From NCBI GenBank assembly GCA_905479505.1, contig CAJQMS010000113.1:1-5061 (forward strand): a stretch of 5,061 nt of DNA. The letters run 5' to 3'. This document shows, one piece after another, positions 1 through 5,061 of the stretch; positions within the stretch are counted from its first letter, which is position 1; each line of letters starts with the position of its first letter. The DNA is from an uncultured Burkholderiales Genera incertae sedis bacterium (GTDB lineage: Bacteria > Pseudomonadota > Gammaproteobacteria > Burkholderiales > Eutrophovitaceae). A program made the position numbers and the translations under genes. Under the pieces are notes generated by a model. It saw only the letters and a list, made by a program, of their open reading frames with translations. It was not told the origin of the DNA and did not search any database.

Positions 1-1
1 C

Positions 2-97
2 TCAGGCGTTGTGAGACAGCGAATCCTATCTTTATGGATATCCGGGCTTGTGGGTTTATTGGGTCTGGGATGGTTCGTGGAACGGGTATTTATCTGA
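2..97 (+). CDS. C-terminal fragment of a membrane protein, probably HupE/UreJ family
   Basis: Only the last 31 codons and the TGA stop (95-97) are in the window; the start lies upstream. The peptide begins SGVVRQRILS, continues as one hydrophobic helix of about 17 residues rich in Leu and Gly, and ends WFVERVFI. A final transmembrane helix introduced by a short basic stretch and closed by a W-x-x-E-R-x-F-like end is, from memory, typical of HupE/UreJ-family proteins, which are multi-spanning inner-membrane proteins linked to nickel, cobalt or copper handling. The copper chaperone gene 50 bp downstream on the same strand agrees with a metal-related role. The other two forward frames give no membrane-like pattern. 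The family call rests on a short tail and could be wrong; that this is the end of a membrane protein gene is more secure. Confidence 0.55.
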   Translation, partial: SGVVRQRILSLWISGLVGLLGLGWFVERVFI

Positions 98-134
98 ATG
101 ATGTAAATCAGGTGACTAACGATTAGTAACTTTT

Positions 135-140
135 AGGGAG
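135..140 (+). promoter_or_regulatory. Ribosome binding site of the PCuAC gene
   Basis: AGGGAG lies 7 bp before the ATG at 148, the normal spacing for a Shine-Dalgarno site. It supports that ATG, which is also the one followed directly by a signal peptide. No promoter was recognised in the 50 bp after the upstream membrane gene, so co-transcription with that gene is likely. Confidence 0.7.
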
Positions 141-147
141 ATTATTT

Positions 148-645
148 ATGTATCGTCAAATTATGTTTTTTATTTTCTGTTTTATGCCAGCTTTCGTACT
201 TGCCGGGCATCATGAGTCCAAAGGACATGGTAGCGATATGCACATCATGGATGCTTGGATTAAAGAGCCCCTGTCAGGGATGGATACCACCGCAGCTTAT
301 CTTTTAATTCATAATCACAGTGAGGACAGCGATCGCTTGATGGGCGTAGTAACTGACCTCGCGGAAGTCGCTGAAATTCATGAAATGACCCTTGTTGATG
401 GGGTTATGAAAATGAGACGCGTTGACGCTGGAGTTTCGATTGCTCCTGATGAGAGAGCGAGTCTCGAGCCCGGGGGGCTTCACATCATGTTGTTTAACGT
501 GAATCGCGAGATTCATGCGGGTGAAGCGTACGTCATTAGTTTAAATTTCAAACGCAGTGGTCAGGTCGACATTCCTTTTATCGTCAAAAAAGGGGTTAAA
601 CCTAAATCTGAACAACATGATCATCACCACGACCACGATCACTAA
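148..645 (+). CDS. Periplasmic copper chaperone, PCuAC family
   Basis: The 165-residue product begins with a signal peptide: Arg3, a hydrophobic stretch over residues 6-18, and a likely cleavage after Ala19 (VLA|G). The mature domain, about residues 31-148, carries the PCuAC copper-site pattern: His78-x-Met80, then Met87 and Met89, then His112-x-Met114 preceded by a PGG turn. Proteins of this family hold Cu(I) in the periplasm and pass it to the CuA centre of cytochrome c oxidase or to other copper proteins. The mature N-terminus is His/Met-rich (His21, His22, His27, Met31, His32, Met34). The C-terminus is an Asp/His tail with seven His in the last nine positions or so (from His157), giving likely extra metal sites. 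The spacing from Met89 to His112 is 22 residues, one more than the commonly quoted 21. The gene follows a HupE/UreJ-like gene and precedes yheS by 59 bp. The family is near certain; the metal partner is inferred. Confidence 0.9.
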   Translation: MYRQIMFFIFCFMPAFVLAGHHESKGHGSDMHIMDAWIKEPLSGMDTTAAYLLIHNHSEDSDRLMGVVTDLAEVAEIHEMTLVDGVMKMRRVDAGVSIAPDERASLEPGGLHIMLFNVNREIHAGEAYVISLNFKRSGQVDIPFIVKKGVKPKSEQHDHHHDHDH

Positions 646-704
646 AGTCCGAATAAAGTGAGAAGGGTTCCTGACCAAGTTATTCACTAAGCAGTCCGCT
701 CGAT

Positions 705-2597
705 ATGATCTCGGCTGATGGTCTCGCATTAAGGCGTGGTGACAAGGTTCTTTTTGAAAACGCTCGTTTTACTTTTTATGCTCGACATAAAATCGGGATA
801 ACTGGCAGTAACGGCTCTGGCAAGAGCAGTTTGTTTGCCTTACTGTTAGGAGAGATGCAAGTTGACTCAGGGAATTTAGGCATTCAGCCTGGATTGGTTA
901 TTTCACATGTCGCGCAAGAGCTCCCAGCTGGATCTCAGAGCGCAATTGAATTTGTCATTGATGGTGATGTGGAGCTTCGTGATGTGCAAAATAGACTGAA
1001 TATTGCGCAGAGGCAGGAGGATTCAGATCAAATCGGAACACTTCACGAAAGATTGGGTGCCATCGATGGTTACAGTGCTGAAGCACGTGCGAATCAACTT
1101 TTATATGGCTTAGGCTTTGCCGCTGAAGAGGTGATTCAACCAGTCGACTACTTTTCTGGTGGTTGGCGAATGCGCCTAAATTTAGCCAAAGCCTTGATGT
1201 GCCGATCAGATCTTCTATTGCTCGATGAGCCCACCAACCACCTTGATCTCGATGCCGTCATTTGGCTGGAATCGTGGCTAAAGCGTTTCCCTGGAACGTT
1301 GTTGCTGATATCCCATGATCGCTCTTTCTTGGATAGCGTGGTGCAATCAATTTGCTTTATCGATAGTGGCTCTCTTAAGACTTATAAGGGGAACTATTCC
1401 TCGTTTGAGGTGCAGCGAGCGTCGCACCTTGCGCAGGAAAAAGCGACCTTCGTTAAGCAACAGCGCGAAATTGACCATATGAGGCGCTTTGTCGATCGCT
1501 TTAAAGCCAAAGCTACAAAGGCTCGTCAGGCACAGAGCCGTATGAAACAACTAGCAAAGTTAGAATTGATTGCGCCAGCTCATGCTCACACTCCTTTTAA
1601 TTTTGAATTTAGAAAACCAGTTTCTCGTCCAGATCCCGCGCTAGTTGCGGTGGATGTTTCTATTGGTTACGAAGAGACCGTCATTCTTGAGAATCTTCGC
1701 TTTGAGTTGAGATCTGGCGCGCGGATTGGATTACTTGGAAAAAATGGTGCTGGAAAATCCACGTTTATTCGGTTTCTTGCAGGCCAAATTAAAGCGACGC
1801 AGGGGGAAGTCTCAAAAAGTAAAGATCTAGCTATTGGTTATTTCGAGCAAAATTCACTTGATCAATTGCGGGAAGATGAAAGTCCTTTGCAGCATATGAG
1901 TCGTATTGACCCATATGCTAAAGAACAACAGCTTAGAAGCTATCTTGGAAGCTTCGGATTCAATGGCGATGATGTATTTCGCGAAGTAGGTTTCTTTTCA
2001 GGTGGAGAAAGGTCCCGTTTAGCGTTAGCTATTATTATTTGGCAAAAACCGAATGTCCTTCTGTTGGATGAGCCTACGAATCACTTGGACATGGAAATGC
2101 GATACGCATTAACGCTTGCATTACAAAGTTTCGATGGCGCAATGGTGCTCGTCTCTCACGACCGAACGCTTCTTACCTCTGTTTGTGATCAACTTTACTT
2201 AATTCACGATAAAGGCTTGACGGAGTTTCACAGTGACTTAGAGGACTACTCAGCACAGCTTTTATCAAAAACAAGCAGCGCTGAGTCTGTTGGGTCGAGG
2301 TCGGTTAGCTCTCGCAAAGAAAGGCGTCGAGAGGAAGCAGGGGAGCGTAACCGAGTAGCTACTATAAAAAAGCCACTGATTAAAAAAATTAAAGTTCTTG
2401 AGACACAGTTAACTCGGTTACAGGCCGAGACTGCAAGGCTTGAAAATATTTTAGCTCAAAGTGATCTATACGATGAGGAGCAAAAGAGTAACCTGCTCGA
2501 ATACCTGCACGAACAGGCTAGTGTCGCTAGGGAGATGAGTCAGGTAGAGGAAGATTGGCTTGCCGCTTCAACGCAGCTTGAGAATTTAAAGGTATAA
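705..2597 (+). CDS. yheS: ABC-F ATPase YheS, ribosome-associated translation factor
   Basis: This 630-residue soluble protein has two ABC ATPase domains and no membrane segment, as expected for ABC-F factors, which bind the ribosomal E site and rescue stalled translation. Domain 1 has Walker A at 34-41 (GSNGSGKS), signature SGGWRMRL at 151-158, Walker B ending D174-E175 and switch His204. The inter-domain linker, about 230-300, is basic and helical (FKAKATKARQAQSR) and is the arm that contacts P-site tRNA. Domain 2 has Walker A at 345-352 (GKNGAGKS), signature FSGGERSRL at 431-439, Walker B D455-E456 and switch His485. A charged coiled coil fills about 555-628. All catalytic residues are present. 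From memory it aligns with E. coli YheS (637 residues) throughout, including DAVIWLE and NYSSFEVQRA. The start is fixed by that alignment (M-I-x-x-x-x-L-x-x-R-R-G) and by an in-frame TGA at 672-674 with no NTG codon between. No clear Shine-Dalgarno precedes it. Confidence 0.96.
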   Translation: MISADGLALRRGDKVLFENARFTFYARHKIGITGSNGSGKSSLFALLLGEMQVDSGNLGIQPGLVISHVAQELPAGSQSAIEFVIDGDVELRDVQNRLNIAQRQEDSDQIGTLHERLGAIDGYSAEARANQLLYGLGFAAEEVIQPVDYFSGGWRMRLNLAKALMCRSDLLLLDEPTNHLDLDAVIWLESWLKRFPGTLLLISHDRSFLDSVVQSICFIDSGSLKTYKGNYSSFEVQRASHLAQEKATFVKQQREIDHMRRFVDRFKAKATKARQAQSRMKQLAKLELIAPAHAHTPFNFEFRKPVSRPDPALVAVDVSIGYEETVILENLRFELRSGARIGLLGKNGAGKSTFIRFLAGQIKATQGEVSKSKDLAIGYFEQNSLDQLREDESPLQHMSRIDPYAKEQQLRSYLGSFGFNGDDVFREVGFFSGGERSRLALAIIIWQKPNVLLLDEPTNHLDMEMRYALTLALQSFDGAMVLVSHDRTLLTSVCDQLYLIHDKGLTEFHSDLEDYSAQLLSKTSSAESVGSRSVSSRKERRREEAGERNRVATIKKPLIKKIKVLETQLTRLQAETARLENILAQSDLYDEEQKSNLLEYLHEQASVAREMSQVEEDWLAASTQLENLKV

Positions 2598-2713
2598 AAG
2601 CTTGATCGAGAATACTAGATTTAGATTGAAGCGTTTCTAATTATGGTACTGCTGTTCCAATGTTTATTTAGTCCTCAACAAGAGAAGGTTCGTGCTAAAG
2701 TTCTGTTGGACTT

Positions 2714-2720
2714 GGTGGGG
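2714..2720 (+). promoter_or_regulatory. Ribosome binding site of the carbonic anhydrase gene
   Basis: GGTGGGG ends 8 bp before the ATG at 2729. It is G-rich rather than a textbook AGGAGG but well placed. An in-frame TAA at 2723-2725 rules out any start further upstream, so this site and the ATG at 2729 define the gene start. Confidence 0.55.
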
Positions 2721-2728
2721 ATTAACTT

Positions 2729-3340
2729 ATGAATAGCTATGAAGCTTTAAGCCGTCTCGTAAAAGGTAACGAGAGATTTGTCAGGGGTGATATTGGGAAC
2801 CTATCTAGCTCCGCGATGAACAGACCGGTAATGGTAGATGGGCAGAGTCCATTTGCTGTCATCTTAGGTTGTTCGGACTCGCGTGTGCCGGTAGAAATAG
2901 TGTTCGATCAAGGCCTTGGGGACTTGTTTATTGTGCGGGTGGCTGGGAATATTGTTGCGCCGTCACAGATTGGCAGTGTTGAGTTCGCAGTAGAGCAGTT
3001 CGGCGCACCTCTCGTTGTTGTATTGGGACATTCGCATTGTGGGGCAATTGATGCAACACTAAATTTTGATGAGAATGGTAAAACGTTATCTCCTAACTTG
3101 AGCTTTATCGTTGAACGAATTCGTCCCGGAATCTCAGAAGTTATGAAAATGCGGGATTGTAGCGACGCAGAGCGAACGGCTAGGGCGGTTCGCGCGAACG
3201 TTCAGGCGTCTGTTGAGCATTTAAAGCACGGGTCGCAAGCCATGGAGCAGTTCATATCAGATGGAAAGCTACTGATTGTCGGAGCGGAATATTCATTGCA
3301 AACGGGTCAAGTTGAGTTTCATCATGGGGTTGATGAATAA
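2729..3340 (+). CDS. Beta-class carbonic anhydrase
   Basis: The 203-residue protein interconverts CO2 and bicarbonate with a catalytic zinc. The beta-class zinc ligands are visible: Cys48 in the motif CSDSR (48-52), and His101 and Cys104 in GHSHCGA (100-106). Asp50 and Arg52 form the conserved dyad that controls the active site. Other family landmarks are the N-terminal G-N-x-R-F (13-17), the V-R-V-A-G-N segment (69-74) and the G-S-V-E-F-A stretch (82-87). There is no signal peptide or membrane segment, so it should be cytoplasmic, where it would supply bicarbonate for carboxylases and help pH balance. Length is normal for a bacterial beta enzyme and all key residues are present, so it is probably active. 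The gene lies 131 bp after yheS and converges on the Sel1-like gene with a 15 bp gap. Which named subtype (can or cynT type) it is cannot be told from sequence alone, so no symbol is given. Confidence 0.95.
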   Translation: MNSYEALSRLVKGNERFVRGDIGNLSSSAMNRPVMVDGQSPFAVILGCSDSRVPVEIVFDQGLGDLFIVRVAGNIVAPSQIGSVEFAVEQFGAPLVVVLGHSHCGAIDATLNFDENGKTLSPNLSFIVERIRPGISEVMKMRDCSDAERTARAVRANVQASVEHLKHGSQAMEQFISDGKLLIVGAEYSLQTGQVEFHHGVDE

Positions 3341-3355
3341 TCAAATCCAAGCCGT

Positions 3356-4279
3356 TTAAAACGAGATGCATTTTTTGTAGTTTTTTTGCTTGCAGGATGC
3401 TGCGAGTTTCTTGGCTTTTTCAACATCCACCGGACTCATTGATATCGCCAAGCCTTCTTTGAATTTTTCTGCAGTTTGATGACCTATATTCGCCGCGACT
3501 GCAAACCACAAGTAGGCGTACACATTATTTTTTGGTAAGCCTAATCCAAGCTGATAAATGAGACCGAGATTTTGAAATGCGGCAGGGTGCCCTTCACTCG
3601 CCGCAGCAATGATAAGTTCTAAACCATGCTGCGTATCTTTAGGAACAGTGTCTCCCTTAAGGTAGAGCGTTCCAAGTGTATTTTTAGCATCTATGTTTCC
3701 TAATTTGGATGATGCTTCGTACCATCTAAGCGCGTCACTTTTATTTTGAGGAATTCCGGTGCCATCCCAAAGCATTTTAGCTACGTGAATCTGAGCGTCT
3801 GAACGGTCTTTTCGCGCCGCTTGCATAAATAATTCGTACGCCATGGGCGGATTAGCAGGAGTTCCCGTTCCATATTGAAGCATTGTGGCCTTGGCAATTA
3901 GTGCATCAACATTGCCATTTTCTGCTGCGATACTAAACCACTGATAGGCTGCTTTTTGATTTGTCTGCGTCCCTAAGCCTTTTTGCAACATGTTAGCAAC
4001 TCTCAATTGGGCGGATACGTCACCACTTTGAGCGGCTTGCTCAAACCAATGAAATGCTAGTTTTATATTTTTCTCTCCGTGCAAGCCATCCCTATAAACG
4101 ATTGCCAAATGTAATTGTGAATTTGCGTCGCCGGATCGGGCTTTTTTCTTCAATAGGTTAAGTGTCGAATTCTCTGAACTTATTTGTGTAGTGCTGTCTG
4201 CGCCCGCAAAGTGAAGTGGGTTGGCTGTAAGCGCCAGCACGAATACACTAGTAACTAGACATCGGGAAAGAACTTTCAT
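3356..4279 (-). CDS. Exported Sel1-like repeat protein with six repeats
   Basis: The 307-residue product starts with a signal peptide: Lys2 and Arg6, a hydrophobic core over 8-19, and a likely cleavage after Ala27 (AGA|D). Cys7 is too early and lacks a lipobox, so this is probably a soluble periplasmic protein. Residues 51-266 are six consecutive Sel1-like repeats, each exactly 36 residues: 51-86, 87-122, 123-158, 159-194, 195-230 and 231-266. Five of the six end in Gly; repeat 3 ends in Asp158. Each carries the A-x-x-x-L-G/Y-x-x-G-x-G and A-x-x-W-F/Y-x-x-A-A type pattern of paired helices. The tail (267-307) is Lys-rich with Cys296 and Cys304, which could form a disulfide. Such solenoids act as protein-binding scaffolds; partner and pathway are unknown here. 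Upstream in-frame sequence reaches a stop (complement of 4319-4321) without another ATG, and the next internal Met is residue 97, so the start is secure although no clear Shine-Dalgarno is seen. Confidence 0.92.
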   Translation of the reverse strand: MKVLSRCLVTSVFVLALTANPLHFAGADSTTQISSENSTLNLLKKKARSGDANSQLHLAIVYRDGLHGEKNIKLAFHWFEQAAQSGDVSAQLRVANMLQKGLGTQTNQKAAYQWFSIAAENGNVDALIAKATMLQYGTGTPANPPMAYELFMQAARKDRSDAQIHVAKMLWDGTGIPQNKSDALRWYEASSKLGNIDAKNTLGTLYLKGDTVPKDTQHGLELIIAAASEGHPAAFQNLGLIYQLGLGLPKNNVYAYLWFAVAANIGHQTAEKFKEGLAISMSPVDVEKAKKLAASCKQKNYKKCISF

Positions 4280-4322
4280 TAGATCAAATTGAAAAGGCCG
4301 TATAGAGTGAGAAGCTAGCTAC

Positions 4323-4328
4323 TATAAT
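4323..4328 (+). promoter_or_regulatory. Candidate -10 box for the CorA-like gene
   Basis: A perfect TATAAT lies 64 bp before the CorA-like start, inside the 113 bp divergent region. The -35 position is poor: at 16 bp spacing it reads TATAGA, and the better TTGAAA at 4289-4294 is 28 bp away, too far. There is no extended TGn motif. The same AT-rich bases could give -10-like TATTAT or TATAGT on the minus strand for the Sel1-like gene, again without a good -35. If used on the plus strand, the leader would be roughly 55-60 bases. The weak -35 suggests an activator or a low-level promoter. Confidence 0.4.
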
Positions 4329-4353
4329 AGCAGTTTGAGAGTGAATAGCAGTT
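4326..4353. repeat. 10-bp direct repeat in the divergent promoter region
   Basis: AATAGCAGTT occurs at 4326-4335 and again at 4344-4353, in the same orientation and 18 bp apart start to start. The first copy overlaps the candidate -10 box and the expected transcription start. The 8-bp palindrome AGCTAGCT sits just upstream at 4313-4320. The exact repetition is visible; a role as a regulator-binding site is inference only. Confidence 0.45.
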
Positions 4354-4378
4354 CGGAAATGCTGAATGAGCTTGGTAT

Positions 4379-4384
4379 GAGGAG
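4379..4384 (+). promoter_or_regulatory. Ribosome binding site of the CorA-like gene
   Basis: GAGGAG ends 8 bp before the ATG at 4393 and 11 bp before a second in-frame ATG at 4396. The spacing favours 4393. An in-frame TAA at 4390-4392, directly before this ATG, excludes any longer form. Confidence 0.75.
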
Positions 4385-4392
4385 ATGATTAA

Positions 4393-5061
4393 ATGATGTC
4401 TAAATTTGAATCAGGTAGAGCAATTACGTTTGATTTCGAGAGTAAAGAAATCAATGATGTCTCCCTGACGAATATTCCACAGAAAATAAAAGAAAACCTA
4501 TTTTGTTGGGGACACTTGTCGCCAAACGAAGGCGGATACGAGGTTCTGGAAAGCGTCGGCATAGATAAAGATATCATTGAGAGGATCATGGGTAGCCAGG
4601 ATCATGGTGTTCTTAGATTTGGCAGGTCTGCGTTGCATTGCACCCTCATGGAGGCCGTGGTTCATGAAGACGACTTAGAGTTAAGTCCAATTCATTTAAT
4701 TATTGGCACTAATTTTATGTTCACTATGTCCGCTGGTCGCTCCCAAGTTATCTCAAGCGTTTGTGAGTCCTATGAGGAGGATTTTTATCAGTATGCTCAA
4801 TCAGGAGGTTTCTTACTGTTTGAATTGGTGGACTCCTTGATTTTCGATTATCGTCAGTGCCTTGGTGCGTTGGCAAGTAACGTTGAGTCTATGCAAAGCC
4901 GACTTATTCGCAATGACAAAGATGATGATATTTTCCATGATTTCTCGACACTTTCGGCTGCCTTGTTAGGGTTTAGAAATGCTGTCGCTGCGGCGAGAGA
5001 ATCAGTTGACGGCCTATCCACTCGTCGCTCTCAGTTTCTTTCTGAATCCGCGCAACCGTTT
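4393..5061 (+). CDS. CorA-like divalent metal transporter, N-terminal part (runs off window)
   Basis: 223 codons are present without a stop; the 3' end is outside the window. The pattern is that of the cytoplasmic half of CorA/ZntB-type transporters, pentameric channels that move Mg2+ or other divalent cations across the inner membrane. Residues about 35-112 form the alpha/beta domain: FCWGHL (37-42), a run of short strands, and the typical strand pair around PIHLIIGTNFMFTM (99-112). This is followed by GFLLFELVDSLIFDYRQCLG (139-158), matching the family's L-x-x-x-L-x-D-x-x-x-D-x-Y region that begins the long helix, and by the acidic, helical stretch to residue 223. The membrane helices and the G-M-N selectivity motif would lie further on and cannot be checked. 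There is no signal peptide, as expected. The gene diverges from the Sel1-like gene. Whether it carries magnesium, cobalt or zinc cannot be decided here. Confidence 0.8.
   Translation, partial: MMSKFESGRAITFDFESKEINDVSLTNIPQKIKENLFCWGHLSPNEGGYEVLESVGIDKDIIERIMGSQDHGVLRFGRSALHCTLMEAVVHEDDLELSPIHLIIGTNFMFTMSAGRSQVISSVCESYEEDFYQYAQSGGFLLFELVDSLIFDYRQCLGALASNVESMQSRLIRNDKDDDIFHDFSTLSAALLGFRNAVAAARESVDGLSTRRSQFLSESAQPF

Noticed and set aside
1..126. Frame-1 reading of the left edge, open to a TAG at 124-126
   Set aside because: Its peptide shows no recognisable pattern, while frame 2 gives a clear basic-hydrophobic-basic membrane tail ending at 97.
304..516. Antisense open frame of 70 codons inside the PCuAC gene
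   Set aside because: It lies wholly within a gene with clear motifs, and its product has no recognisable pattern or start signal.
651..685. Inverted repeat GAATAA (651-656) and TTATTC (680-685) after the PCuAC gene, considered as a terminator
   Set aside because: The stem is only 6 AT-rich pairs with a 23-base loop and no following T-tract.
541..729. Antisense open frame of 62 codons across the PCuAC end and yheS start
   Set aside because: Its Val/Ile/Met-rich stretch is only the complement of the His/Asp codons of the copper protein tail, and it covers the yheS start.
1347..1550. Antisense open frame of 67 codons inside yheS
   Set aside because: It is opposite the conserved linker region of an intact ABC-F gene, with no sign of independent coding.
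2598..2728. Promoter or terminator between yheS and the carbonic anhydrase gene
   Set aside because: TTGATC at 2603 and TTGAAG at 2626 have no -10-like partner at 16-18 bp, and no stem followed by T-tract is present.
3353..3363. CGTT/AACG hairpin between the convergent genes
   Set aside because: Four base pairs with a three-base loop is too weak to call a terminator, and the T-tract begins 7 bases later.
4247..4279. Lipoprotein signal at the start of the Sel1-like protein because of Cys7
   Set aside because: The cysteine precedes the hydrophobic core and has no lipobox; an ordinary signal peptidase site at Ala27 fits better.
4389..4589. Antisense open frame of 66 codons opposite the CorA-like gene start
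   Set aside because: The plus strand here has a ribosome site, a start and CorA-like sequence continuing to the window end, which explains the region better.

Overview
The window looks like an ordinary chromosomal stretch from a gammaproteobacterium of moderate GC content. The main reason is a full-length ABC-F ATPase that aligns with Escherichia coli YheS from the first residue to the last, with conserved linker and C-terminal coiled coil. A periplasmic copper-chaperone-like protein and a beta-carbonic anhydrase fit a free-living, possibly aquatic, lineage. The species cannot be named from the sequence alone.

Layout from left to right: the 3' end of a membrane protein gene resembling the HupE/UreJ family (2-97, +); a PCuAC-type periplasmic copper chaperone (148-645, +); yheS (705-2597, +); a beta-class carbonic anhydrase (2729-3340, +); a six-repeat Sel1-like periplasmic protein on the opposite strand (3356-4279, -); and the 5' part of a CorA-like divalent metal transporter, cut by the window end (4393-5061, +). 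The first four genes share one direction with gaps of 50, 59 and 131 bp, so they may be partly co-transcribed. The carbonic anhydrase and Sel1-like genes converge with only 15 bp between stop codons. The Sel1-like and CorA-like genes diverge from a 113 bp shared region holding a perfect TATAAT box and a 10-bp direct repeat.

Functionally, the membrane protein tail and PCuAC protein form a plausible metal-handling pair, and the CorA-like gene is also concerned with divalent cations. YheS (ribosome rescue), carbonic anhydrase (CO2/bicarbonate) and the Sel1-like protein have no evident shared pathway with them. No stretch over 300 bp lacks a gene; the longest non-coding gap is 131 bp. No tRNA, rRNA, CRISPR array, insertion sequence, phage gene or strong intrinsic terminator was seen. 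I found no convincing undescribed system. The best leads are a possible 29-codon ORF overlapping the carbonic anhydrase start by ATGA, the repeats in the divergent promoter region, and the His-rich copper chaperone beside the HupE/UreJ-like gene.
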